64,000 nucleotides of DNA from Pieris napi (GCF_905475465.1 NC_062251.1:1977001-2041000), one strand, 5' to 3'. Shown: positions 32,691-44,214, numbered from the stretch's first letter. Notes: generated by a model not told the origin, from the sequence alone. Numbers and translations: made by a program.

Positions 32691-32784
32691 AATAGCGTAT
32701 TATGTAATGTTGGGAATCTTTATTAAATTTATATCGGGTATTCTTCACAGGTCTTCATTTTAATATTTGATAACAAGAATAATT

Positions 32785-33734
32785 CTACGATGTTTCGTGC
32801 ACAGTCTTGTGTTTTAACAAGGACTTCTTCTGTTTGTATGATTTCTGACAGATGTCACAAACGAATGGCTTCTCCCCGGTGTGAGATTTCAAATGCAAAT
32901 TCAACTCCCAATTCTCCCCAAAACACTTCCCACAGATCTCACATTTAATTGCCTGGGTATGCATCTTATTTTTGTGTTTCCAAAAAGCCTTGCGCGTGTG
33001 AAAATTCGCTTTACAAATTGAACAGGTAAAATTGAATAAAATCCCATGTTTTTCTTTCAAATGCGTCATTTTCTTGTAATGCTCGGAAAATCGCTCGAAG
33101 CAGAGAGCGCATTTGAAGCGCTTCTTCCCAACCGCATGCCTCGATTGACAATGGTAACGTAACGCGAATTTAGTTGGCAACACCGCGTCGCAATTCCCAC
33201 ATTTATAGGCGCCATTTTGATGAACTGTCATATGACATATTAACCTTTGCTTTGACACGAAGCCGAGGCCACATGTTTCACAGACTACATTTGAATGCTC
33301 ATTCATGTGTTTATTGAGGACAAAGAATGAATTGAATACCTTCTTACATTTGTGACATTCTAGCAGTCCATTTTTTAACGTTAGATCATACGTAATAACG
33401 CCATTATCAGCGTTATAAAACAGCTTTTTGTGGACTTCATCTAAATGAAGCCTTATGTCTGACAGGTCAACGAACCCGTCGCCGCAAATCCGGCATTTAA
33501 GATCGGATATATCCGCTTTTAAATTACGCTTCAAGTGGTTTTTTATTAAGTGATGTCTGCGGGGGATGGAATGGGTGCCGTGTTGGAGTAGTGATGGGAT
33601 ATCTGGGAATGTTTGCAAGCAATAGAAGCATTTGAAGTTGGGTGGTTTGTAGAGGAACGGTTTGATGGTGGTGTGTTCGATCAAGGTGGCTGCGTTTAGG
33701 CGTTCAAGGATCTCTGTTTCGTTTGATGCAGCAG
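32785..33734 (-). CDS. C2H2 zinc-finger terminal exon D (copy 2 of B)
   Basis: Same acceptor, length and nine fingers as exon B. In the compared 299 residues there are seven differences (Asp/Gly, Ala/Val, Cys/Ser, Asn/Asp, Leu/Val, Lys/Glu, Ser/Thr). None removes a Cys or His zinc ligand; the Cys/Ser change is within a helix, not in the CxxC. The frame is complete and ends HKTVHETS. Confidence 0.85.
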
Positions 33735-33889
33735 CTGAAAAGAGAACGTTTAAGTCAGCTTGATGAGAGTATGAGAGTTATTCATTGATCCTCTATCAGT
33801 ATATATATACTCTTAAGAGGACAAATCTTTGTTTTGTATTTATTTCATTATTATTAATCACTTAAGATGTCATGTGGAACATGGTGTAA

Positions 33890-34120
33890 CGTTTGCAGCT
33901 CCTTACAAACATTGTGTAAAACAAAAAACTTGGCGATTAAAAATAGTGGCGGAGAGTTTATTGCCAGTTCTTCTCTTCCGTTCTACGCCCTTGATTTGAG
34001 AACTGGCAGTAAATGTAAAATTAGAAGCATTTAATGAATATTTCTTTTTTGACGTTCATAAGTGTACATTGTGTTACCTATATGAATAAATGATTTTTAA
34101 CTTTTGAATATAAACTTTTG
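33890..34120 (+). repeat. LINE 3'-end repeat
   Basis: Counterpart of 23000-23190, ending GAATAAATGATTTTTAAC. Confidence 0.6.
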
Positions 34121-34124
34121 AATA

Positions 34125-34310
34125 TGGGGAACCAGCTGCCCACTGAAGTACTTCCGAACCAATTCGACATAGGGTCCTTCATGAAAAGAGCGTATCAATT
34201 TTTAAAAGGCCGGCAACGCACTCGCGAGCCCTTTGGCATTGGGTGTCTTATCGGGTCACTTAACATAAGGTGAGCCTCCTGTCCGTTTGCCTGGCTTATA
34301 TTAATAAAAA
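34125..34310 (+). repeat. LINE 3'-end fragment (GGCCGGCAACGCAC type)
   Basis: Counterpart of 23223-23500 with a 5' deletion of roughly 100 bp. Confidence 0.6.
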
Positions 34311-34343
34311 AATGGCTTAATATAAAGTTTAGACTACCATACC

Positions 34344-34454
34344 AACAGCGCTACAACCTTTTAGGTCTAGGCCTCAGATTTCGCTATCTGTTCCATGATC
34401 ATTTCTAATAGGCAAGTATGAACATTCTGAGACTGACACACGCCATCGACTTTT
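34344..34454 (-). repeat. SINE family S2 fragment
   Basis: Counterpart of 23548-23657. Confidence 0.6.
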
Positions 34455-34918
34455 GAAGTGAAACTTCTTTAGGCGCATGAGGGTAAATTTTTACGGAACG
34501 TCACGAAGATGTGCAGCGTTTTTGGCGAAGAAAAGGGAGAGAGCGATTATTACCGATTGAGAGAGAGTGAGAAGGGCGAAATACATTATAGAAATTATAT
34601 TTTTAAAATTAAAATTTCGTAAAGAGAATTTATGAAATATTAGTATTTTATATTTTATGCAAAATAATTTATTGGAATCTCAAGTGACGAATTGCAAATT
34701 AAAATGCCATGTGTTTCTATTATCGAAGAAATAAATTAAAAATTTAAATTTATAATTTTTGAATGACACTTTATACTCAAATGACATTTAAATTCCTAAA
34801 CATATTATCTTCCTTTAAGTCTCGGAAATATAAAGTTTTAAATTTGAATAAATATGAACGAGAGTTAAAAATTAGTTTGCCAAAGAGGTTTCACTTCTGA
34901 TATTTGTACGTGCGTACT
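34455..34918 (+). mobile_element. GAAGT..ACTTC MITE
   Basis: Counterpart of 23658-24124, left end GAAGTGAAACTTCTTTAGGC. Confidence 0.7.
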
Positions 34919-35067
34919 TTTTTATTTATTATTATAGTGAAACACGTATGTCTTTTGGCACCAATTAAACGAAATATTGTTATGTAATGCATTTTGAAGT
35001 CTTAGGCTCTGCTTCACAATGTACGGATAAGTTCTAAATAAGTTCCAAATTAGCTATTTATTACTTA

Positions 35068-35762
35068 CTAGCAGACCGGCCAAGCGTTGCTGTGGCTAAG
35101 GTTTTTGTTAGTAGTAGAAAACTATTCAAGGGAAACGGTAGGAGAACACCAGTCATGGGGACCACAATGCTTTTTTGGTGGTTATGCCATTAAATTGTAG
35201 CTTATGTGAAACGTTGGCGTTTTCAACACAGCGCCATCTGTTAGGATTGTGACTATCAAATAATAGACGAATATTTTGCAATAAAATAATATTGCGGGTA
35301 TAAATTGAGATGTAAGCTATCCTACCTTTTAAGTTGGATCAAACTACACACGGTGTGCAAATTTGATTGATATCGGTTCAGTAGTTTAGGAGTCCATAGC
35401 GGACAAACACCGTGACACGTAATATATATGTCACCGTAAAATTGTAAAAACCGTTAGATTGTAATCTATCTCGCGAGATTGTAAACTGTCGAAAGATTGT
35501 GAACCTCAACGAACTGCTTACAAATTAACGTATTATTATTCGGTAGTTATATGAAATTGTTGGGAAGTAAAGTTAATCTGTAATTGACCAAAGAAGTTTG
35601 AATGATAACTAAGTTAGTGTAGTACAATCTACCGAATAATAATACGTTAAATTGTAAGCAGTACGCTGAGGTTCACAATCTTTCGACTGTTTATAATCTC
35701 GCGAGATAGATTACAATCTAACGGTGTTTACAATTTTACGTTAACATATATATATATTAAGA
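35068..35762 (-). mobile_element. Helitron-like element with nested palindromic MITE
   Basis: On the minus strand it runs from TCTTAATATAT to GTCTGCTAG. Copy 1 reads ACTTA/TTTGTAG at 24264/24265 and copy 2 has the element exactly between that A and T, with no target duplication, as Helitrons insert. A 316-bp MITE sits near its TC end. Confidence 0.85.
35430..35745. mobile_element. Palindromic MITE inside the Helitron
   Basis: Two long inverted arms (about 120 bp) start GT(C/T)A(C/A)CGTAAAATTGTAAA and include ATCTATCTCGCGAGATTGTA; a short centre contains GTTGGGAAGTAAAGTTAATC. Flanks are ATATAT on both sides. A relative is at 44752-44995. Confidence 0.75.
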
Positions 35763-36148
35763 TTTGTAGGATAAACACTATTGTGGCGTTTCACGACTGT
35801 CAGATAGAGTCGTCACATAAAGTCCATCATAAGTTATGCGTCCGATGAATGTCAAATAGCACAATTTATCTTACAAATAATTTATGTGTTGCATAGCTAT
35901 TTGGTACTTTATCCATACATTGTGAAACAGATCCTTATTCATATAATTTAAGTCTGTCGTTCATAACTCACTCGGGTGATTAAAAGTCATTTGATTTTTA
36001 ATACTTTTAATAAAACATCTTATAAATAATATTTACATAAATGAAGGAAGAAGAGAACTAAACACTGACGCACCTTTGGCGCCATTTAATACTTTCTTGC
36101 TTCAGTTTTCTATTTCTCTTGCTATGTGCCCATTTCCACTAAAGTTTA

Positions 36149-36819
36149 AGGCCGATTTACATTATCTTAGTGTTTAGGAGAGTGCTTTAGGATAGTGCTT
36201 TAGTTGAAACATGTAAACGCTACTTGCTTTAGTACGGTTCTACTTGACTTTCAAGTTGAATCTAAATAGAATAGCTTTTTATTTTTGTTTCAAGTGATAC
36301 CCCTCCCGCGCCCGCGCACCCACCGAGATCTTCCCTCGTTGTGTGTAAACACGTCATTTAGTCAAATCTTTAGGAGAGTGCATAAGTGCCGTGAAACGCG
36401 TACGTGTTTTTTGATTTTTAAAGATGGCTTAATGGTCGGAAGATACAACTATCAGATTTGTGTCTGAATATGTTGTTCACGAATGTTTGTGGAACGTTAA
36501 AAACAATTTATACAAAAACAAACAGGCTAGGCATTCGGCATACACTGCCCTAAAAGAAGCTATTTTATTTATTATTTATATTTAGTTTATTTATTTCAAA
36601 TAAAATCTCGTCTTCCATTTTTTCCATAACTATAGTAAGTATTTTGCATAGAATAGAGCGTATTTGTCGACGTCGTTGCGCGATCATTGTGGCGCTGTAA
36701 TGATACTCTACTGGAAGAAATGTAAACGATCACTCGCAACGCACTAAAGCACTAAAGAACTTGCCTTTCAACTTGTACTAAAATACTCTCCTAAACACTA
36801 AGATAATGTAAATCGGCCC
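36149..36819 (-). mobile_element. Harbinger-type MITE, inverted relative to copy 1
   Basis: Same TTA-flanked site as 24636-25260 but the interior is reversed: the MADF remnant comes first on the plus strand here. Both ends have the AGGCCGATTTACATTATC repeat, with one substitution at the right end. Confidence 0.8.
36424..36590 (+). pseudogene. Broken MADF-domain remnant
   Basis: Counterpart of 24868-25020, disabled by a stop at codon 3 and a 4-base insertion after CLWN. Confidence 0.55.
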
Positions 36820-36982
36820 TTATATACAGTAGAATACTGATGTAACGACATTTAAGGGACCGGCGATACTATGTCGTACTAACCGGTTGACGTACAGGAT
36901 TATTTCATAAGTACATATATACTTAACTTACGAATTCATATGTATGTATTATAATTGCGAAAGTTTGATTTTCCAATTTTTT

Positions 36983-37224
36983 TAAGGCAATTCACACCAA
37001 TTGACCTAGTCCCATGCTAAGCTGGTGAAGCTTGTGGTATGGGTACTAGGCAACGGATATACATACATATTATAGATAGATAGACATATAAATACATATT
37101 TAAACACTCAAGACCTAAGCACAACACCAAATGCTCATCACATCGATGTTCGTCTCAGCTGGGGATCGAACCCGGGACCCATGGATTCGCAGTCAGGGGG
37201 TACTAACCACTAGACAAATGTCGT
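36983..37224 (-). mobile_element. tRNA-derived SINE, family S1
   Basis: Counterpart of 25455-25682. Confidence 0.8.
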
Positions 37225-37323
37225 CACTTTTGTAGGATATATAATCACATATACTTTATTTTAATGGTTCTTATATTCCAAATTAGCAACTAACACTAAA
37301 CGAAAAACTCTGTTACTAACTAA

Positions 37324-37438
37324 AGGCCGATTTACATTATCATTAGTGTTTAGGATAGTACTTTAGTTGAAACGTGTAAACGCTACTTGCTTTAGTAAAC
37401 GCTACGCTAAAGAACTTGCCTTTCAAGTTGTTTAGCCT
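37324..37438 (+). mobile_element. Short Harbinger-type derivative
   Basis: It begins AGGCCGATTTACATTATC and ends TTTAGCCT, flanked by TAA. Copy 1 lacks it (CTATCTAACGTAGAAAG at about 25772), so it is specific to copy 2. Confidence 0.6.
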
Positions 37439-37639
37439 AAACGTAGAAAGTCTGTTTTTAGTTTGTTTTTGACAAATTTTTGTTCGGTAGTAAGAACTTC
37501 GTTCAGTGAATTCGTGACCTCATTGTTTTCATAAAATCATCATCGAAGTAAGTCTGAACAAACACATTGAGCGTTTCCGCAGCCTTCCGAAAGAGAGTTT
37601 TAAAAATAAATAATAGTTAAAAAAAACTAAAAAACACGC

Positions 37640-37980
37640 TGTGCCATATTTTTCGTCTATCGAGCAACCCACGCCTTTTTACAATAATACCAGTATTTTT
37701 GTTCATTACCATTTTCAGCCTAAATTAGGAATTATTTTTCACTTTTTAGTTTGATGTGCTTTAAAAGCGTGTTTTTTAGTTTTCTTAAACTATTATTAAT
37801 TTTTTATTTTTTAGTTAAATTTTTTTCATTTTTTTTTCGGATTATTGCATTGTCATCGATCTTTGACAGGTGCGCAAAGTTTGAATTAAATCTGTCCGTT
37901 AAAAGTGGGTCAAAATCGAGTCCGAAGGAGTAGGTTACATACATACATACATACAGGTGAAGCTAATATAAAGCGTGTAA
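37640..37980 (+). repeat. Interspersed repeat ending in an ACAT microsatellite
   Basis: See 9661 and 26005; the segment TATTTTTCGTCTATCGAGCA is inverted relative to copy 1. Confidence 0.65.
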
Positions 37981-38409
37981 CAAAACATTTCGCGTCGTTT
38001 TAACCGGACATATCATAATTAATGGTCGCTATAAGCAGTTGGTCGCTTTAACCGAAGTCGCAATTAACGGTATTTTCTCAGTACCTAACAATGAAACCTA
38101 ACATGAGTAAACATTATCATTAAAACCGGTTAGTCGTTAAATCTACTGTATTTTGTCAGTTTGTTCAGTCTACTCATCCCTAACATCGTTCACACACTCA
38201 CACACACACATGTTTGTACGCTGCGCTTTTGCCCCCAAGTGTGAGATCCATAAATACTAAATAGTAATGATGTTGGTTATTTCGACTATGTGTTTGCGTG
38301 TTGTTTCCACGAGAATGTAAGTGCGTGCTCCTATTTCACCACGCCTTCTGCTGATAGAGGACAATGCTTTGTTTTTAATTTTTGTTATTATTTTTAATTA
38401 CTTAAAATG

Positions 38410-38560
38410 TCACATGGAACATGGTGTAATGGTTGCTCCTTACAAACATTTTGTAAAACAAAAACAATGGCGATTAAAAAGAGTGGCGGAGAGTTTATTG
38501 CCAAGTTCTACGCCCTTGATTTGAGAACTGGCAGTACATGTAAAATTAGAAGCATTAATA
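38410..38560 (+). repeat. LINE 3'-end repeat
   Basis: Counterpart of 27150-27350; its end resumes at about 38753 after a younger LINE fragment. Confidence 0.55.
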
Positions 38561-38569
38561 TGTTTTTTT

Positions 38570-38752
38570 TAATAGAATAGGGGGCAAACGGGCTGGAGGC
38601 TCACCTATGTTAAGTGATAACGCCGCCCATGGACACTCTCAATGCCAGAGGGCTCGCGAGTGCGTTGCCGGCCTTTCAAGAAGTGGTACGGTCTTATCTT
38701 GGACGACCCTAAGTCGAATTGGTTCGGAAATACTTCAGTGGGCAGCTGGTAT
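38570..38752 (-). repeat. LINE 3'-end fragment (GGCCGGCAACGCAC type), specific to copy 2
   Basis: It interrupts the older LINE repeat after GCATTAATATG, and the host sequence continues ATTTCTTGACTGTC. Copy 1 has the uninterrupted arrangement. Confidence 0.65.
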
Positions 38753-38829
38753 TTCTTGACTGTCAAGTCATAAGTGTACATTATGTTACCTATGTGATTA
38801 AATTTTTATTTTTTTACTTGTTTTAAACC

Positions 38830-39830
38830 CTAAAATAACGGCCCATGTACGTGCATATGCTGCCGAAGCGACTTTTCGTGCATATACGCCTTCTGACAGA
38901 TGTCACACACGAAATTCCTCTCGCCAATATGTCCGCGCATATGCCGTTTCAGCAGCGTGTTGGTGCCGAAACATTTGCCGCAAATCGTGCACTGGATTTT
39001 CTGCGTATGGTGCTGTGTCGTGTGCTTCGTCAACGCTTTCCGCGTGGGAAAAACTTCGCTACAAAACCGGCAGTCGAAGGAAAACGTTATCCCGTGCGCT
39101 TCCCTCAAATGCGTCATTTTCCTGTAGTGTTCTGTGAATCTTTCCAAACAGTGTGGACACTTTCGTCTGATGCGTTTATCTGTCTTATTATGCTTGGTTA
39201 TCACGTGATACCGAAGTTTCAGTTTGGTTGGGAACACGTCGTCGCATTGCTTGCATTTGTGGGTGCCGTTTTGATGTACGATTGTGTGGTTGATTAATCT
39301 ACGTTGTGACACAAATCCCACCCCACAAGTTTCGCAGACAAAGCTGGAATGCGCGTTCATGTGTCTATTTAAAAGGTGGAAGGACGTGAAAGTTTCCTTG
39401 CATTTGTAGCACGCGATTAACCCGTTATTCGCCGTCAAATCGTACGCCATTAGCCCGTCACCAGCTGCTTTAAACTCTTTGTGGTGTTCGATTTCCAAAT
39501 GCTGTCTTACGTCTTCTAATTCGTTGAGCTTCTGGTCGCATAAACGGCATTTCAAATCCGATATATCGACTCTAATAACGCGTTTGCCCTGTTTGAGATA
39601 GTCGTTTTTTAACAAAGATGGCCGGTCCGGAAGCGTGTGGTAGTTTGAATGTAGCAACACAGATGACACTTCCGGGAAAACTTCACTGCAGTAGAAGCAT
39701 TTGAAATTTGCTTGGAGGTATATAAATGGTTTGACTGTGGTGTTCTCTATGATTGTTGCCGCGTTTAATCTTTCTATTAATTGTGTGTCAGCGTCGCTTG
39801 TACTAGGTTTTGGTCCTTCGTATTCCGGCA
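38830..39830 (-). CDS. C2H2 zinc-finger terminal exon E
   Basis: The acceptor TTTATTTCAG is followed by two bases and PEYEGPKPSTSDADTQLIER, then LNAATIIENTTVKPFIY. Nine fingers in 332 residues end in FVCDICQKAYMHEKSLRQHM and HVHGPLF. It is most like exons F, B and D. Finger 2 has an extra His (EHH). It lies about 30 bp from the right end of duplication copy 2. Confidence 0.85.
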
Positions 39831-40072
39831 CTGAAATAAAAATATCCGAGTCAGTTTTTGCTTCCTTCCTTGATAAGCACTACAGAATCTTGTAGTATGT
39901 GATGGTAATATGTAATTTGTTTAAAGATTGTTCTTCGCGAATTAGCTTCATGGCGTGTATTATTAAAAATATAACCCCAAATTTATTGATCCGCGTTAAA
40001 ATAGTTCGCCTAAAGCCTTTTTGAGAGAATTTTGTGGATCATACCTAGTCGAATTTGGTCTAGTATTTTAAG
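39831..40072. other. No feature seen
   Basis: AT-rich intron or spacer upstream of exon E. Confidence 0.35.
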
Positions 40073-40460
40073 AAGTTGTCTAATGAACAAAAAAGTTCTA
40101 ATGTGTGCAATGTTACTGGCTACTAAGAAAACAACAATTTAATTCCTTTTTAATTTGTTCTGTGGAAATGACAAGTTATATACATTTCAAGATGTTGTAA
40201 ACAAAAAAGTTCTTATGTGAGCAATGTTACTGGCCACTAAGAAAAAGACAATTTAATTTATTTTTAATTTGTTCAATGGAAATGGCTAGTTTCATTAAAA
40301 AATGTCTAATAAACAAAAAAGTTCTTCTGCGTGCAATGTTACTGGCCGCCAAGAAAGGACAATTTAATCTATTTTTTATTAGTTCAAAGGAATTGACAAG
40401 TTACATATCAAGATGTTATAAATAAAAAAGTTATTATGTGTGCAATGTTACTGGCCACTA
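40073..40460. repeat. Degenerate tandem repeat, about 115 bp by four
   Basis: The core GTGCAATGTTACTGGCC preceded by AACAAAAAAGTTCT recurs at about 40088, 40205, 40318 and 40434. Confidence 0.75.
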
Positions 40461-41049
40461 ATATAAAAAAATATAATTTGTTTTTGATTTATTTAATGGA
40501 AATCGATATTTAAACTTTACAACGCAGCTGTAATATCAAATATGGGATTCAGAAAGTTTTTGCACTTATGACTCACGTAAGATGTCAAAATCCATTTTTG
40601 ACGTTAGACTAGTAAAATTCGATTCCAATCGTTCAATTTCTCCCTTTGAGGGGAATAAATGAAAAATTTATTGTTATTAAAATTTATTAAAGCTTGCATG
40701 AGATCCATTTCTTTAACCATCCAGTACCTTATAAACTACACAATTTCTATGCGGTTTTCATTACAGTGATTCAAAGAATATATATGTCTCTACATCTGGT
40801 AATAATAATAACAAGGGATGTATGCTTAAAACTATAGTTAGCTTTGGTACTCTGTAACCTTGGGATAGTGACTTCAATGTTGATTATTTTTACCGCGCGA
40901 TCTCTAGGAGAGTCCAAAGCTATTTAAAGTCATAAAACTATATTCTTAAATTGAGTTTGAATATATAAATTACAGAATTAAAAAAGACTAGAAACACTAA
41001 CTAACAATAAATAGGAGGACTTGTGAAATAAATCATTATATTGTCATTA

Positions 41050-41310
41050 ATATAGTTGTGTGAGAGAGAGAGCCTTTTTCACTGGGGCATTAGAAGTACT
41101 GGGTAAGAGCGAGATAGCCTTATTCAGTGGGGACATTATAAGTATCGAGTAAGAGCGAGATAGCCTTATTCACCGAGGACATTAAAAGTAGCGGGTAAGA
41201 GCGAGATAGCATTATTAACTTCGGATTTAATAGTAGCGGAGCAAGAGCGAGATAGCATTATTAACATGGGATTTAATAGTAGCGGGTTAGAGCGAGATAG
41301 CCTTATGGAA
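41050..41310. repeat. Tandem repeat, about 46 bp by five
   Basis: The core AAGAGCGAGATAGC recurs at about 41105, 41151, 41197, 41243 and 41288, with diverged spacers. Confidence 0.8.
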
Positions 41311-41762
41311 ACAAAATCAAAATTGCATTACAAAAATGTCGGAATCAGTATCCCTATTGAAAGAGTACTGACGCAGTGATATCATCAGAAAGAAATACAT
41401 AACGTTGTATTTAGTGCATTGTAAAATGGTCATTAATACAATGTAATAAGGACGATATTTTAATGGAGGATTCAATTGAAAACGATTTTCAAAATGCAAT
41501 TTAAAATTCACGTTTTACCTTACACACAATTGTTTCTTATATCAACTAGAAAAATCTTCAGGCACATTTGTTAAGACTAGATTCAATTAATACAATAAAA
41601 GCACGAAACATTTAAATTGTGTTATTTAAATATCTGTATAATACACAAACATTAAATTAAATGTAGATCACATGACCAACAATTTAATGTTTAATTTCTA
41701 TCAATTAAATGACAATCAAAATGGCGGCAAGCTCACTTCTAAAGAGAAACTCTTATTCAGGT

Positions 41763-42009
41763 CTGCCCTGCGATTCTGTAACTCACTTTTCGAACTCACA
41801 CAGCGGTTTTCGCATCGGCGGTCGCTCTCAAATCATTCGTGAAGCAGTCATTTTATGATTTGGCATTCTAATAAACAATAAACTACAAGCTCCCACCTTT
41901 TCAGAATGCCAAATCATAAAATGACTGCTTCACGACTGATTTGAGAGCGACCGCCGATGCGAAAACCGCTGTGTGAGTTCGAAAAGTGAGTTACAGAATC
42001 ACAGGGCAG
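41763..42009. mobile_element. Foldback (near-palindromic) element
   Basis: Two arms of about 105 bp (CTGCCCTG(C/T)GATTCTGTAA...) match with only a few differences around a loop of about 30 bp. A transcript would form a long hairpin. Confidence 0.75.
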
Positions 42010-42059
42010 TACTTAAGATTTCTGTATCTGTTTCGCGTTTTTTTTAAATTGATATACAA

Positions 42060-42935
42060 AAATGTGACGTTGTATCTGACATGATAATTTCAATACTGAC
42101 AGCGAAGGCAACGTTTTTCAAATTAGGTTTTAAGTTTTTAGTTGTTTTATTTATATTATGTTTTTAGTTTCGTTTTCTATTAGTGTTACTGTAAAAATAG
42201 GAAATAAGTAAAATAAATAAATACATTTTCTTGTACATTTCAAGTTTTTTCATATATTATCTGTTCTGTCTTCGGAAAAGGCGTGATATAAATAAAATAA
42301 TTGATAGACTACATTCTACGAGCCTATCTGACGTAATAATTTCACTTCTGACCGCTAACGTTTTTAAACTTTATGAATAATTTTCGTGCTCGTATCATTT
42401 CATACTATAGGGGGGCAAAGGAGACTACGAGATGCCCAAAAAGAGCAGTCATAGCAGCCTATGTACAACCATTTTTAGTGGGTGCATTGCCGGCCTTTGA
42501 GGGAGTAGTATACTCTTTTCTTAAACATTATTACATCTATTACATTTAAATTAAAACTATTTGTATGCTCTTAAATAACTTGATCCGAACTCGTCAATAC
42601 TACGAAGATCTGTAGCTAGTCTACCTCTTCAAGACGTGATAATATAAATAAAATATAATCTGACACAATAATTTCAATTCTGACAGCGAAGTTACTGTTT
42701 TTCAACGAACGAATAATATCAAGTTTTTCACATTCTATCTGTTACATTTAAATTAAAACTATATTCCTCCTCCACCATAACTTAATCCGAGCTCGTCAAT
42801 ACTAAGGAGATCTGTAGCTATCTGACACAATAATTTCAATTCTGACAGCCAAGTTATTGTTTTTCCAGTTTACGAGCGAATAATATCAAGTTTTTCACAT
42901 TCTATCTGTTACATTAAAATTAAAACTAATCCTGT
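42060..42935. repeat. Dispersed direct repeats
   Basis: A unit with TCTGACA..ATAATTTCAATTCTGACAGCGAAG recurs at about 42075, 42325, 42658 and 42820; the last two also share AATATCAAGTTTTTCACATT. A LINE-end-like fragment (GCCGGCCTTTGAGGGAGTAG) lies at 42408-42535. Confidence 0.6.
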
Positions 42936-42964
42936 TCATAAATATCTTGACCCGAACTCAATGA

Positions 42965-44073
42965 TCAACTTCTCAAATCACCAAAGTTTTTAACAGTCTG
43001 CGGGTGCCACTGCTTCATGTGTTTATTAAAATCGTTTCTATTATGAAATCCATGCCCACACTCGCTACACGTGAACTTCCAAACCGGACCATGGATCCGC
43101 ATATGCTGGCGTAGCGTCCGCTCATGCATGTATGACTTCTGACAGATGTCACATGAGAAATTCCTCTCGCCTGTATGCCCCCTTGAATGCATTTTCAATA
43201 ACGACTGCGTCCCAAAGCATTTCCCACACACTTTGCATTGTATATTTTGTGTGTGTTGCTTGGTCGTGTGTTCCGTCAACGCTCGCCGCGTCGGAAACAC
43301 CGCTTTGCACGACTGACAGTCGAATGTGAATGTTATTCCGTGCACCTCTTTCAAGTGCGTCATCTTCCGATAATGCTCCGCAAACCTCTCCAAACAGTGC
43401 GGACACTTGAGAGGTTTCCTTCGTTTCGTGTTCATTTCGTGCTTTTTGAACATATGATATCTCAACTTTAATTTGGTAGCGAAAACTTCTTCACAATTAT
43501 CGCATCTGTGGACGCCATTTTGGTGAACGATTCTGTGGCTTATTAGTCTGTGGTGCGACATGAAACCTAGGCCGCACGTTTCGCACACAACACTGAAGTG
43601 AACGTTCATGTGCCTGTTCAGTAGAAAGAAGGAGTTGAATGTTTTATTGCATTTGTGGCATGATAGGAGCCCATTATTAACCCGCAAGTCATAAGCGATT
43701 ACGCCATTACCGGCGCTGTTAAATTCCCTATTATGAACGCCAGCTAAATGCTTTCGAATCTCGTCTATATCTGTGTATTTCTCGTCACAAATGCGGCATT
43801 TTAAATCGGATATATCCACTTTAATAACGCGTTTTCCCTTTCGTAGATAGTTGCGTAGTAAACTTGACCTGTCAGTCATTGGATGAGAGTCTGTATGCTG
43901 AAGTACGGAGGTGACTTCTGTGAAGATCTCACTGCAGAAGAAGCATTTGAAGTTTGCCTGGTAATAGTAGAACGGTTTCGCGGTTGTGTTTTCGAGGAAT
44001 GACGCCGCGTTCAGTCTTTCATAAACTGTCATTTGCCAAATACTTGTGCGTGGCGTCGGGGAGTCCTCGGATG
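42965..44073 (-). CDS. C2H2 zinc-finger terminal exon F
   Basis: The acceptor TTCTTTTCAG leads through two bases into SEDSPTPRTSIWQMTVYERL and NAASFLENTTAKPFYYY. 368 residues hold ten fingers. Fingers 1-9 parallel exon E; a tenth, FTCSECGHGFHNRNDFNKHM with KQWH, is extra relative to B, D and E. A TGERNF linker joins fingers 8 and 9. Confidence 0.88.
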
Positions 44074-44214
44074 CTGAAAAGAAAGTCATAGTAAGCACTA
44101 TTATCTATGTTGATTTCACAGATCACATTTTAAGTGTTGCCATCTATAAAAAATTGTGTACCTACCTTAATTAAAGTGCAAATAACGTATATTTTATGAA
44201 TTTTCTTTATTTTT
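44074..44214. other. No feature seen
   Basis: Short AT-rich spacer. Confidence 0.35.

Larger units (their letters stand above)
30054..38800. repeat. Segmental duplication, copy 2
   Basis: Homologous to 19992-29087. Specific to copy 2 are the Helitron with nested MITE (35068-35762), the small Harbinger-type derivative (37324-37438) and a LINE end (38570-38752). It keeps about 0.84 kb (31260-32095) that copy 1 lacks. Confidence 0.9.

Noticed and set aside
40073..41310. CRISPR-like array
   Set aside because: The repeats are degenerate, spacers are not unique fixed-length sequences, and the genome is eukaryotic.
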